From positions 56,015,504 to 56,079,503 of the forward strand of contig NC_087063.1 in assembly GCF_963678635.1 (NCBI RefSeq): a DNA stretch of 64,000 nt, in the 5' to 3' direction. Below the pieces are notes generated by a model. It did not search any database and was not told where the DNA came from. It saw only the letters and a list, made by a program, of their open reading frames with translations. Position 1 is the stretch's first letter. Each line of letters opens with the position of its first letter. Source of the stretch: Symsagittifera roscoffensis (Eukaryota > Xenacoelomorpha > Acoela > Convolutidae). Below are positions 25,701 through 36,675 of this stretch, in pieces. Made by a program: the position numbers and the translations under genes.

Positions 25701-26028
25701 TTCACTTATCAATATTTTTAGTTTTGTACAATTAAAGAACGAACTATTGGCCTTCCTAGGATGGCCCTACTACATCTTAGAAGGATTCATTACATTACAC
25801 GCAAAGTTTAATTTTTGTGGCCTTCTCTTTGATTTTTGAAAGGAAATTATAACACATGCGCAATACACACGCAAGTAAGCAATCAAGAAAGTGTAGCACG
25901 CATACTATTGGCAGGATTTTTCGGAATACTTTCAATCTCAATTAACAAAATCCTTCTAGACGCTCAAATAGACGAAAACAACAAAAAACTATCAACCACA
26001 CCAAATGCATATGATAGTTCACAAGATT
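22711..26028 (+). pseudogene. Envelope-like third ORF of the retroelement, decayed, copy 1
   Basis: About 3.3 kb of broken coding sequence directly follows Pol. Pieces in order: a short hydrophobic start at 22711; 23207-23669 with IPLRLDWNIFVAPPPFFG and LALPIITAQSLPPPFF; 24213-24920 with the longest frame (199 codons from 24321), containing several Cys, such as CKIDQGYC and FPEDTC, and a long charged middle; 25050-25340 (frame-shifted, YAGYLLSGNRSNFIDYEGNLLWYYTC in one frame); 25340-25582; and 25590-26028, which ends with hydrophobic stretches including ARILLAGFFGILSISINKIL. Position after integrase, large size, scattered Cys and a hydrophobic C-terminal part suggest a membrane glycoprotein, as in errantivirus-like elements. 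I do not recognise the fusion-protein class, so the env call is inference. Many stops and frameshifts make it inactive. Confidence 0.45.
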
Positions 26029-26036
26029 AGATTTTT
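26012..26036. other. Duplication junction with microhomology
   Basis: The end of the copy-1 envelope-like region (CACAAGATTAG) runs straight into sequence matching 20510 onward (CACAAGATATTAGG, then TTCTTGTGGCAAAAGACG in copy 1). The shared CACAAGAT suggests a tandem segmental duplication joined at short homology. Confidence 0.5.
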
Positions 26037-28245
26037 TTGTGGCAAAAGACGAAACATCACAATGATTAGAATGCAAATATGCACTAAAAACTAACGTAAA
26101 TCACACACACACAAAAATAAACATTTTACAAACTTTCCCATTATATTCAGGTTGCTAAAAAAATCACTACGAAGTAGACCTATTAGGAAACTCTACCTTT
26201 AAACCGATACCATATTCATCATGGATCAAAAACAAAACACAATAAACAAAAACCACTCAGACAAAAAATATATGGGACAGACCCATTCCCTTTAATAGAT
26301 AAAGAAAATCTAAAGGATAATATATATTCATCAGTATCTCCAGATATTGATTCAAAATACACAAAAAATTAAGTTTCTAATCTACATGACCCTCTAGATA
26401 ACATAACTCATTCAAAATTAGAAATTGAAAAAATCTTGCTACCAAATAAAAAAAATTACACTTGAACTGCTACAAAAATATCAAAACCTTGACCCAGTCT
26501 TTGGACAATAAAGTCTTGACACAACTATAAAACAAAATCCATAAAAGCAGATATCACAATTCACGGAAACAAAACACTTCTTAGATACTTTAGTAAGTTC
26601 AACAAAACATCTATAATTGAGACTACAAATCTTTTAGACTATCAAAACTTCTGAATTAAAGGTACCTTGTTTACCACTAAATTTGATAATCCTAGCATTT
26701 CACATTTCGCACTCTTTAAATACCAAAGGACATGCAGGATCAGAAAAAATAACATTCTCAAATTTTATTCGAAATTTTTTACTTTCCAAACGCACCGATT
26801 TGCATCAAAGTAATTTGCAACGATTGCAAAACTTGCCAGTTAAATAAACCCTGCCCACATCAGAAACAATTAGCAGAAAAACAAGATTTTAAAGGACAAC
26901 GGTTACATTTCAACCACAGAATTTCATTCGATACAAAAGGACCAATATCACCCTCTTCAGAAGGAAACCCATATATAATGTTCATAGTTGACGTATATAC
27001 ACACTATGTAGCACTCAACCCAGTACCTCTTTGAAATGCCTGTTATGAATATAAAACACTTTATGAACAATGGATTGCAAAATTTGAAATAACAGAAATC
27101 CTTGTCACCGATAATGGCACTGAATTCTATTATAAAGAAAGCATCACAATATGTCATCTATACAACATTAAACACAAACCACGAACGTCTCATGTCCCTT
27201 GGACTAATGGTTTAGTCGAAGGAATGAAACGTTCATTGCAAGACAACCTCAGATGTATAATAAACGGAAACGATAAAAAATACACTGAATGGTCAACAGA
27301 TGTAAAATTATTCCCCTTGGCTAACAACTCACAAATGACAACAACCTTAGGATTATCACATTATAAAATGGTTTCTGATCAAAAACTATGGAAACCAATA
27401 ATATTCACAGCAAACTCCTCAAAAAACACACAAGGTTAATGCCAACCTAGAAAAGAACCAATTTGTTATAATCTACCTTTTCATACACACGATGAAGATC
27501 AATTTCTTCACCCACAAATCTTAAAATTAGAGTCCCGCACACATACAGAATGGATTTTAAACAGAGTCAAAAAACGCAATTAAGTTTATCAAAATTTAGC
27601 CATAAAACTTTTACAAAGACAAATCGTTCCTTCCCAAACATATTCACGATTCACACAAGCTACAAACCTAAGAATTGGGACGTATGTCCTAATCCTAAAT
27701 TTTGTAACACAGAAAAGAATATCAAAAAAATTACAACCAATTCGAAAAGGACCTTTTCAAATCATTGACAAACCCACTGATGCAACATAAAAACTTATTG
27801 ATTCAAATAAAAAGAAATTGTTCAACATAGAAACAATCTTTTACCCTATTACCAAAAAGAACCCAATCTTCGAAAATTAACACAATTATACTCCTTTACA
27901 GGACTCAAAATTGTCCCTGACAACTCAGACAAAAATCAAAAACAAACAAATGATGCAAATTGCTTAACACATTTATTATAACCAAAAAAAAAGAGAACAC
28001 CCGACAAAATCCCAAGAAAAAGCAGTGAACATAAACCTCAGAAACAAAGAAAAAACCGAAAATTGGAAGAAAAAATTTAAAAAAAAAAAAAAAAGAAAAA
28101 ATTCAACAACGACCATCATCGCGACTTAGAAATCAACGACGGAAAGTCTACAAAAATTTAATTCCACAATTTAAAATATTAAAGAGAGTTGAATTTCAAA
28201 AACCCATTTCTAATTAATTAATCATTTTAAACTTTCAGAAATATA
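26029..28245 (+). pseudogene. Decayed retroelement pol, copy 2 (RNase H end to integrase tail)
   Basis: Collinear with 20520-22700 with many small differences. Integrase is clearest here. From about 26860 a single frame runs LAEKQDFKGQRLHFNHRIS then FDTKGPISPSSEGNPY (first Asp), one internal TGA near 27032, then VTDNGTEF (second Asp), HVPWTNGLVEGMKRSL (Glu) and KYTEWSTDVKLFPL, stopping at 27439. There are 35 residues between the second Asp and the Glu, the standard DD35E spacing. Zinc-binding Cys are in CNDCKTC near 26816. The C-terminal region follows (27550-27768 and beyond) with frame breaks. All catalytic residues remain but the frame is interrupted, so it is a pseudogene. Confidence 0.8.
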
Positions 28246-28250
28246 ATAAA

Positions 28251-28600
28251 TGTTTTTCTGTTTCCTAAAATTCATGCTGACACTCTTGAACAACTAGTTC
28301 AACTTTAGCCAATCAGAAACTATCTAAACATCACCCTATTCTGACACCACTTCTTTAGCCGACACATTACAGACTGCAAACTTAAATGAAACTATAACTT
28401 AAAGACCTCCAGTTCGAAAATAAGCAACGAGTTTATTTTTGACAACCAAAACTGACAAAATCTAAATATAACAACCCTCTCCAATCAACTAATACAAAGA
28501 TCAACTATATTGTCCCAACTTGCACACCAAATGCCCCTTAAGAAAAATATCAAACTAGCTTAAAGTAAAAAGAGGACTTGATCATTTAGCCTGAAGTACG
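28251..28600 (+). pseudogene. Start of the envelope-like region, copy 2
   Basis: Collinear with 22711-23080. It starts with an ATG after the Pol tail and a short hydrophobic stretch, and carries multiple stops. Collinearity with copy 1 stops near 28605. Confidence 0.45.
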
Positions 28601-28604
28601 AAAA

Positions 28605-29690
28605 ACTCATGAATACCCCCGATCATCCCATAAAAAAAACTAGAAAGCTAACTCTTAGACACTCAGACTTCTCCTAACCAAAAATTGCCTATATGCAACC
28701 CACTTGTCAAAAATCAATAAAAAATCCGGTCACACTCAACTCCAGCCTCGAAAAGTTAAAAAAATTTCTGCAAGAACGAATCATTTCTCAAATGCTTCTT
28801 CCACAATCACTTAAACTCCTCAAAAGATTAACTTCAAAACTTTTTTCACTCCTATCAATCTTTTTTAAATCAGTTCATTTTTTATTATAGAAACCTTCGA
28901 AATATTTTACTTTACATAAATTTTTGCAATTTTTTCGTTTTTTTCCTATTCACTGCAAAAAGCATACATCAACTTTGCAAAAATCCTTGACCACCTCTTC
29001 ACGTACGATATTTCAACAACTATCTAATTTTTAGGACATCCATTCAACAAAAAAGACGTTTCTCTTCTTTTAGTGATATTTTTCTAATTCTGATATTGCT
29101 AATTCTGACAATATGCAAATGTATAAAAAAGGCAATAACGACTTTTGCATTAGCAAAGATACTTCTAATCATTTTCATAGAAGAAAATTATAATCAATAT
29201 ATGTTTTCTTCATAGGTAAAAATTTTAAAGAAATTTTCAAAATTGCTAACCAACAACCCATACAACAGTCCCCACCGGTTACCACATCCCAGGAATCTCC
29301 GGCAACACCAACATCCAGTCAGACAAATCACCCTCAATCATCAACACGTATTTCATTTCAAAAAACCCATATACATTTGAGGAAAGACTTTCACTATTAT
29401 CAGAACCTTTAGAACCTGTATTTCATCAAGCACCCCTAAGCGAACCACAAAACGAACCAACATATAATATATACCCTTGGCTTCAGCAAGACCTTACTAG
29501 AACAAGACATCTAAGTCAAAACCAAAATACAACCCCAATAGATGGACAAATTATACCTCCTCCACCATTACAATCCACCTCAAAACAAAATACTCCGAAC
29601 AAACCATCGGGTTACTTAGGATCAACCCCCACATCCGAACAAATTCGTGAGAATACTTTTATCCTCCCACTTCTAACACAACGTCTCCCA
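28605..29690 (+). pseudogene. 1.1-kb segment absent from copy 1, with a Pro/Ser-rich frame
   Basis: In copy 1 the flanking sequences meet directly at about 23080-23092. Here they are separated by 1.1 kb containing a 65-codon frame (28693-28890) and, from about 29250 on, Pro/Thr/Ser-rich coding-like sequence such as IIPPPPLQSTSKQNTPNKPS. That sequence runs without a stop into 29693-29812. It could be sequence lost from copy 1 or gained by copy 2. I do not recognise the protein. Confidence 0.4.
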
Positions 29691-29692
29691 GA

Positions 29693-30030
29693 TTGGATGA
29701 CACAAGCTTCCACTCAAGGTGAACCAAACTTAGTAAACGGCCCTATAGAAATCTCATCGGAAACATCTTTGTCATTACCAGAAACCCTATCACTACCTTC
29801 AACCCTTCAATAAGTCAAACCCCAACAACATCATTTCCTCCAAATTTCGCTACAACCTTAGACGACAGATATAAAGAAAAATTAACCAATAGTATACCCC
29901 TACGATTAGATTGGATTATATTTGTAGCACCCCCTCCATTGTTTGGTCAACATCTGGACAGTATTAAACTACATAATTGGGCACTCAACAGATTAAAAAA
30001 TCGACACGGCATTCACAAATACATAGATAT
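29693..30030 (+). pseudogene. Envelope-like fragment, copy 2
   Basis: Nearly identical to 23092-23420 over its first 200 bases, clearly closer than the flanking duplicate regions. One frame ends at a stop near 29812 (SLPETLSLPSTLQ). An overlapping frame continues with IPLRLDWIIFVAPPPLFG and HNWALNRLKNRH and stops matching copy 1 at about 30030, so the rest of the envelope-like region is missing here. Confidence 0.5.
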
Positions 30031-31520
30031 TTAGTACCATCTTACACTTATAATTCACCACGCATGGTTTCTGATGACATTTCCACAAACACAGTTTTTC
30101 ATACCATCCCACAATTTAGCAATTCTGATATTGAAACTCCAGACGAATTCGAAAATTCCGAGCCCAGCCCGTCCACTTTTTCGCAACTCCCCTTCCGACC
30201 ACTCCTTACCCCAACTCCCGATGAAGGTTCATCAGACCCTTCTTCCTACACTGATGCAACTCCAGTTCTCTCCCCAATGACCAGCGACCCACCTGACCAC
30301 CCTATCCCCGTTGATGAAGAACTCGAAAATGAAAATGACATTTTTATTACCTACAACAACAACTTCAAAACCCTAACACACTAACATTTCATCACCTATC
30401 TCGAACCATTACATCCTCCGAATCCTCCAACCCAGCATCCACAATTGAAGAAACCCGAGCCTCTCCAGTATTTAAACGAATACATCCCAATACCCCAATG
30501 CTTACCAACCCCGACCTCCTTGAATATTTTCCGTTCAGCCACTTCACACTAACACAAAAGATTTCCTACAAATGTGCTTACCATTTTTCCACAAAATTCT
30601 AACAACACTCAACGAACTTACGTTGACGAACATGCCTTGTTTCCCACATTTTCATTGACCTCATATTACCATTTCACCAACCCAATATCACTCCCATTAC
30701 ATAAAAAACAAGAAGACAATGAATTGTGTCAGACTCGACTACATCACCTAACCACAGCACTTCATGAGGAAAAATTCACAACCATCAGACTAACTCAAAC
30801 ACTAAGTAGGCTTGTTGCACAGAAAGCAAACCAATTTTCCATTAACCACCATGATCACGCTATTGCACGTTATATGAAAGATACCTTTTGAGAAGACGAT
30901 ACTAACGCTGGCCCCCAACTAACTGAAAAATTTTTCATGAAATCTCAATATGTATTCGTCATTAACTGCATGAAGAAAAACTACGATCATTTTATATCCA
31001 CAGCTTTTCGCGACATAAAAACCTACGATCCTTCTTTTAATAAATTTAACCATTTCAACTTATAACTTTCAATTTCCTAACACCAAAGGAACGCTCTTTA
31101 CAATGCTCATATCATATAATGTTGAGCACAAAACAAACTCAACTATACACTTATTATAAATATTTCCAATACCCCTACACAACTAAAACCCCATCAGACA
31201 AATGTGTATATTCTGCCCCCTAACCAGATCTTTCAACGTTGATGAATCTCGCCCACTAATTGTCCCCCAAGAATAAATACAGCCGTCGAAGTACCAATCC
31301 TAGAACATATTCAAAACAACAATTATAACCATAAGCTTTATAATCTAATCCAAAAAATGCCGCACGAATTCCCACAAGGTAGTGAAGAGCAAAAGATCAT
31401 CAAAACACTTGAACACTTATGGCCTCTCCAACAAACTAAATACATCACCCGCTTGCTTGCTAAAATCCTAACATCATCGGACACTACTTACAACATTTTC
31501 CCAAATTAATTTTTTGCCGA
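30030..31520 (+). pseudogene. Decayed long ORF of unknown family
   Basis: A chain of frames consistent with one protein of several hundred residues broken by a few indels. 30030-30384 is acidic and Pro/Ser-rich (SEPSPSTFSQLPFRPLLTPT; PVDEELENENDIFI). 30400-30560 follows in another frame. 30574-30891 contains ELCQTRLHHLTTALHEEKF, probably helical, and SRLVAQKANQFSINHHDHA. 31330-31520 contains FPQGSEEQKIIKTLEHLWPL and YITRLLAKILTSSDTTYN. No family is recognised. Its place beside the retroelement relic suggests an additional element ORF, or a second element fused to it. Confidence 0.4.
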
Positions 31521-31529
31521 CGATGACCC

Positions 31530-32400
31530 TAAGTAAGTATAAATAAGTAGTTTTAACTAATAAACTCCAAGCAGAACTCACCATTCTTTATAAATGTTTC
31601 ACTTTTCTTTTTAGATTTCATCACTACCTCATCTAAAACAAATAAAAATAAATAAGAAATTGAAAACTCGTTTCTAGAAATTTTCAGTTCATTTCAACAA
31701 ATTGCGGTGTATTATCTTAAAGAGTAAGATTTACCTCTAAATAGCAGTAAATTCAGAAATAATCCTCCAAAATAGTAAAATACTTTTCTACCAATCAGTA
31801 AATTTATAAATTAAAAAGCCCAAAAGCAGTATAATTAATACTACAATGTAGTAAACTCATGAAAAAATTGCAGATAAAATACAGAGTACTAACCAATTTA
31901 CAAGACGCTTCTTTTATAAAATTGAATCATTCACTCGCCCATAAATTACACACTCTTTCCACAATCGCACAGCTCGCCCTCAAAGAATTTTTTAAATAAT
32001 GAATTTTTAGTTTCAACTTTCACTGATAGCAACTCTAACCTATTTTCAAACGTTTCAAACTTTTTTTTAACCCGGTTGGAAAGAATTATATAATAAAATG
32101 AAATAACCAGCGCAGTTTACTAATGACACAAAACCACAAACTAATAGCATGACTAAGAAAGGAAACCCACGGTACGCAAACAAGATTAAAACCAGATCAA
32201 AACTGGATAATTTATTCTTTTGAAAACCACTTTCAAGTTTTACCACAACTAAATAAAACACAAAAAGTCGAAGGATAAACCCATACTAAAAGATTCTAAT
32301 TTTGAGAAAAGGACACAACCAAAACAAAAAAGAGAAAAACAAGTAATGAAAAAGAAACAAAAGGTTGAGCACAAAAAGAGACTTTTCACAAAAAGGCCTT
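31530..32400. other. Unassigned A+T-rich spacer
   Basis: No recognisable gene. Loose AGTAAA repeats lie at 31700-31860. A 64-codon minus-strand frame (32067-32261) has no motif. Confidence 0.4.
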
Positions 32401-32401
32401 A

Positions 32402-32510
32402 AAAATGAACCCCACTTCTGGCCTCACCAACCAGATGGCGTCATGCGCATGCAACATAGCCGGCCTAACCGACCGCGCTACAACCATGCTCTGTGACCCA
32501 CACTCTATTT
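32402..32510 (-). repeat. Possible tRNA-derived SINE head
   Basis: Distinctly G+C-rich. On the minus strand 32463-32482 reads TAGCGCGGTCGGTTAGGCC, close to an RNA polymerase III A box in its tRNA setting (TRGC...GGTTAG). It is followed by ATGACGCCATCTGGTTGG, and a weak B-box-like GGTTC lies near 32410. The A-to-B distance is longer than in a tRNA, so a tRNA gene is unlikely and a SINE relic fits better. Confidence 0.3.
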
Positions 32511-32650
32511 TCGCCAAAAACTGCTCTAGTGTGAGCGACTTTTAAAAAACAACTGAAATAAAGAAAAACGCTTTTGCGATAACAATTAGTAACAAATCGT
32601 AATTAAGTTTAATTAACAAAAGGTAACATATACGTAAACCATAAATGCAG

Positions 32651-32658
32651 TATATAAA
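32651..32658 (+). promoter_or_regulatory. TATA-box-like element
   Basis: TATATAAA lies 43 bases before the ATG of the 55-codon ORF at 32694, a spacing compatible with a short leader. It could equally belong to a degraded LTR. Confidence 0.3.
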
Positions 32659-32693
32659 TTTTCTTAGAGCCCAAGGAACGAGCAGCAAAGGAG

Positions 32694-32861
32694 ATGACAA
32701 CCCAACTACATTCTAACTTCGGAATGGCAAATGTATTCGATTTGAAGCCTAAAGTCACTACCCTCAAAGGATTTAAAGTATGGACTCAAAATCACAGCAA
32801 AAGAAAACCATTGAACCAGACCAATGGTCATCTCAATGTTGACTACACGTACCAATCCTAG
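32694..32861 (+). CDS. Short ORF, 55 codons, unknown
   Basis: Starts MTTQLHSNFGMANVFDL and continues KPKVTTLKGFKVW to a TAG. Base composition is less A+T-rich than its flanks and codon use looks ordinary. It has an upstream TATA-like site and, about 460 bases after its stop, a hairpin with AATAAA. A further 63-codon frame (32942-33133, basic, Ser/Thr-rich, ending KKKLHHPCFTTSNN) lies between them and could be a second exon or unrelated. No family is recognised. It may be the start of a decayed element protein. Confidence 0.3.
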   Translation: MTTQLHSNFGMANVFDLKPKVTTLKGFKVWTQNHSKRKPLNQTNGHLNVDYTYQS

Positions 32862-33279
32862 TCACTTGGCGCTTCACACGGAAAAGTCAAACTTCACCCT
32901 TCACGTAGTCTCGCTCTAAACTTAACGAAATCGATTTATCATTGCATCGATCAGAAGTCTTGACACAATTACCCAAGACTACCACGATCAGCGAGACCCA
33001 TCTTGAAACACGAACAAAACAATCCTCCTCCGTCAAACACAAACAGCCACACTTCTCCTTTCTCAAAGAAGTCAATGCTCGCAACTTCAAAAAGAAACTA
33101 CATCACCCATGCTTCACTACATCAAACAATTAAAAACTAATAACTCTCTAAACCCGGATGGGTGGAACCAGTTCAAAGCAAGTAATCATAGACCAATTAT
33201 ATTCATGATCGAATATCACTATAAAATATTTATAACTATCCAATCATATTCCATCTCTAACAATTACACTTATTTGTAA

Positions 33280-33325
33280 GTGCTGAAACTACTTGTAGTG
33301 TCAGCACCAGAACAATTTAAATAAA
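33280..33325 (+). terminator. Hairpin plus AATAAA poly(A) signal
   Basis: GTGCTGAAACTAC (33280-33292) pairs with GTAGTGTCAGCAC (33295-33307) with one mismatch and a two-base loop. AATAAA is at 33320-33325. This looks like an RNA 3'-end region, either of the small unit starting at 32651 or of an LTR remnant. Confidence 0.4.
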
Positions 33326-33454
33326 ACTTTGAATACAGTTTTTCTCTTTCTGGATAAACTCCAAGAACTAACTCGCATAAATCAGTCTACACTAGATCTA
33401 TTGATTCTAGGAGATATAAGAGTAGAATTAAGACCGTTATTAGACTAAAAAGTT

Positions 33455-33531
33455 GCACGAATCTATCCGGCCGAAAATATGATAGCGCGACAAGCAGACG
33501 GTGTACCTTATCTGAAATTACTCTATGAGTA
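33455..33531. repeat. Dispersed ~75-bp repeat, copy 1
   Basis: GGCCGAAAATATGATAGCG through GTGTACCTTATCTGAAATT and ACTCTATGA is matched at 44131-44202 with few changes. The flanks differ. Its nature is unknown. Confidence 0.7.
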
Positions 33532-33550
33532 TAACCAATAAGTCATAACT

Positions 33551-33828
33551 CAGGGTTAAATCTCCGCCTTCACGTTAATAGCGCGAAATATATTGCACGT
33601 TAATTGTCACGAATTGGCCAAAGTGTTAATCTTCAAACCCCCATAGCTTTACGAAAAATGATCACAGCTGAAATTTCTTTTCAAATTTAACCTCAGGACA
33701 ACAATAGCTTTTGAATGACACAAAAAAAAGGTCAAGAATGGCTAGTTAAACAGTCGAAAATTGTCTGAAGAAAAAAAAACCCACCCCGAGCACAAGTATT
33801 CGGCTACTTTCGTATCGAAAGTCGGAAC
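33551..33828 (-). mobile_element. Hairpin-ended element, truncated copy
   Basis: Keeps the hairpin ACTTTCG-TAT-CGAAAGT (33806-33822) and terminal GTCGGAAC (33821-33828), plus the inner GCGCGAAATATATT and CCCCCATAGCTTTACG stretches shared with the complete copy at 12487-13014. The opposite end with the CAGGGC hairpin is missing. Confidence 0.7.
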
Positions 33829-34070
33829 AATAAGATTCAAAAATAACTAACTATGATAAACTCAATTGATTGATTTCCCATGATTATAAAGTACTTCTCA
33901 TAGATTACAAACATGAATGATTTAAAAAATTAAAAAATCAGATAAACATTTTGGACCAGAACAAGCATATTTATCTTTATCAAAAATGACATGAAGATAT
34001 GTATCTAAAACTACAATTATGTGATTTAAATTTAGCCTGTGCTTCAAAAATGTAGTAGTGTGGAAAATAA

Positions 34071-35246
34071 TCACGATTTCTCCTGCGGCGGCAGTGATGA
34101 ATATACTTTTCCATTAGTGCAATCAATAGACATATGGACGCCCAAAGCGCCGTTTGCATTGCTGACATTCCGTCCATTAGAGTTCTGGTGATAATTCTGA
34201 AGAATAAAATTAATTTCACTCAAATTTCTCTCAACTCGCATCATATCAAATCTGGAAATTTCGCCCCTGTTTTCGTAAAAATCACCGTTGTATAAATTCT
34301 GTAAACTCTGTCGTGTGTTATTGAAGACGTCATTGCGATCAAACGAACTGTAATCGGCTGATCTAACCGAGTAATTTTGACTCGGGAAATAGACACTGTT
34401 TTCAAGCTCTGAGTTGCCGATAATATTTTGCTCGGCACTCTTCGCTGAGAACTTCGATCCCAACCCGAACCCATTATTTCGCTGCTTTAATCCAGCTTGC
34501 TTTCGTTTTCGTTTTTTCTCGGCTTTTGGCGACTGCTCCGATAAAACGACAGGTTCTGGCAACGTTCCGTTCGTTCGCCGCTGACTCAGCAATCGCTGCT
34601 GATTTTGACGATAAATTTTTTTCTTTTCGCGATCGGATTTAACAGAAGCGTAAATCCGAGTCGCGAACCCGTACGCTTTTTCGAGCATCAGCAACATAGT
34701 AGAAATGACAGATACTGCGCTCCATTTCGTGGCCGTTATGAAACTCCGAACGTCTGTTATGTAACCATCTTTCCATTGGACGCCGACTTGAACACTCGTC
34801 TTGTTCGTCTCAGATCTTCCGATGAAACCTTCCGGGTCCACGAGTGACAAACTTGTCTCGGTTTCAAGTCGGATAGTCGGTTTGGCGTCTTCCACCGCTT
34901 CTCGTATTTCAGTTCGACTAATGATGACAAAATTTTCGAAGCCGAACGGAAAGAAACGCATGCCGGGATGTTTCAAAAGATGAGAATAAATTGCTATGTC
35001 TTTTTCAGAGCTAAAACACAAAAACAGTTTAAGCTGTTCAGGTGAAATCCACATAAAAGAATACAGACTTGGCTCGTGAAATTCGCGCCAGTCTCGCCAA
35101 TACTAAGTGATGCAAGTGATGAAATAGTTCAAAAATTCAAATTTAACACTACATTTTACCTGTTTTTTCCAATATTCGAATGAGTGACAAAGTAGTTGTG
35201 ACCAGGGTAGTGCTTTGTTTTTTTTTAAAATTTTTTCATTTAGTTC
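34071..35246 (-). CDS. Predicted two-exon gene, unidentified protein
   Basis: The best host-gene candidate in the window. Reading down the minus strand, an exon at about 35246-35160 (start uncertain) carries ELNEKILKKNKALPW and SFEYWKKQ. A 57-nt intron at 35159-35103 (GTAAAA...TTAG) follows, then an exon running on in phase (YWRDWREFHEPSLYSF) to a stop at 34071-34073. The downstream exon alone holds 327 codons from the first Met (35054). Counting from that Met, residues 27-47 are HPGMRFFPFGFENFVIIS-like, 111-131 (WSAVSVISTMLLMLEKAYGFA) form a probable membrane segment, 140-160 are highly charged, and 178-190 (AEKKRKRKQAGLK) look like a nuclear signal or basic cytoplasmic patch. The C-terminal third is Asn/Ser-rich. 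Base composition is clearly higher in G+C than its surroundings. I do not recognise the family. Further upstream exons were not found. Confidence 0.6.
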
Positions 35247-35249
35247 TTT

Positions 35250-35585
35250 GTTTTAAATTCAGTTTCTTGAATGTTTGTAAAAAAAGTTTTCCAAAATGAG
35301 GCACGCTATTTGGTCTGCGTATTATTTTACTAGACACGGAATCTTTGCTAGACAACAGTCATTCTCAGCAAAAAGTATTAATTAACAAACCGGAAAAATC
35401 GATTGAATCCCAATGCAACAAAAAAAACATTTTTTTTAACATTTGGTGCTACCACCAATTTTTGGATACATGAGAGCCAGACCAAGATAATGCGTCACAC
35501 AAAATTAGTTTTGTGCCTAAAGAAAAACCATAGTTCATGACTTTTGCTAGATGAACCATTTCAAAGCCAATATATACACTCAAAA
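35250..35585. other. Upstream flank of the predicted gene
   Basis: A+T-rich with no clear promoter or further exon. An upstream start for the gene would have to lie here or beyond the nested elements. Confidence 0.3.
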
Positions 35586-36211
35586 AGATTGCTCGATTCA
35601 GGGCAAAGCCCTGAAAAATCCGACGGCCCCTTAAATGGTCTTGAGTAGTTTTTAGTTAACTAAATAATGACAAACAATTAATTTTAGGCTGATAATATAA
35701 AACTTCAATTGATAAAACTTGATTCGGGTATTGAATTGTAATAAGACCAATTGGCTTACCTCTATTCATTTTCAATTTTAGGCTTTTTTGCACTTCCACC
35801 CACCATTAAAAATTTCTGTTTCAACAAATAGTTGTTTTACGTGCTATTCTGGCTAAACGTGTGATATTAAGATTTGAAGTATAAGGAATACATTTGGTCA
35901 CTATGGTTCAATTGCTCGCCAAACCAAGTTTTATTGAATTACGACAACCTTAAAGTAGTTTGTGAAAACTGTAATTGAAAGGTGGTGGTGGTCAAGGTAA
36001 AGAGCCTAATTTTGTACTGCAGGATATTTTGCCCCGCTTGAATACAGTTGCAGCATCAAAATGTAAAAAGATCAGTTTTAATAGATTCGTGTTAGATTAA
36101 TATAACAGTCTGCGAACAGGGCGGGGACGACGAAGACCCACGTCTTGTTACCCCGAGAGAAAAAATTCTGTCGAAAATTGGTCTGAATAAAAACCACCCC
36201 AGCATAGTTAT

Positions 36212-36654
36212 TTTCAGTTCTAGGAAAAGATCCGGTATTTCAAACATCGCAATGTCAAACATCCGAAATTATATAATAATTGCGTAATTGTTTTGGGGTT
36301 TGAAGTTTAAAAACAGGACCTATTTCAATTAACCGATTCCTAATTTAGCCGATTTACGGCTTTAGGCTGCTAGTGAGCGCACTTCGCGTACGTCGCCGTT
36401 TTGCGGCAATAACGGTCTATAATTTCCATACAGAGTCCAACCCTCTTTTGACTACTTTGCATCACATTGTCTCGACTGCGGTGGTATGTATTAATTCGGG
36501 CAATACGGCGTTTTTAGCAAATGGTAGAAATCAAATCTTCATCAAAATTTCTGAAAAATGTCGGATACTCGCCCTTGCTTAGCTGTTTTTAGCATGATTG
36601 CATAATTATTTAGATTTTCAGGTGTTTGATATCGGATGTTAGCTCGGTACACAG
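36212..36654. mobile_element. MITE-like inverted-repeat element
   Basis: Imperfect inverted arms lie at 36243-36288 (AACATCGCAATGTCAAACATC and on) and 36596-36640 (AGGTGTTTGATATCGGATGTT side), matching over about 45 bases. The insert sits inside the end of a hairpin-ended element. A 69-codon open frame inside (36373-36582) has no motif. No clear target duplication could be fixed. Confidence 0.45.
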
Positions 36655-36675
36655 ATTCTTCACTTTCTTCGAAAG

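Noticed and set aside
32402-32510. Functional tRNA gene on the minus strand
   Set aside because: An A-box-like motif is present, but there is no proper B box at tRNA spacing and no visible cloverleaf.
34605-34983. Plus-strand ORFs across the predicted minus-strand gene
   Set aside because: Shadows of the 327-codon minus-strand exon.
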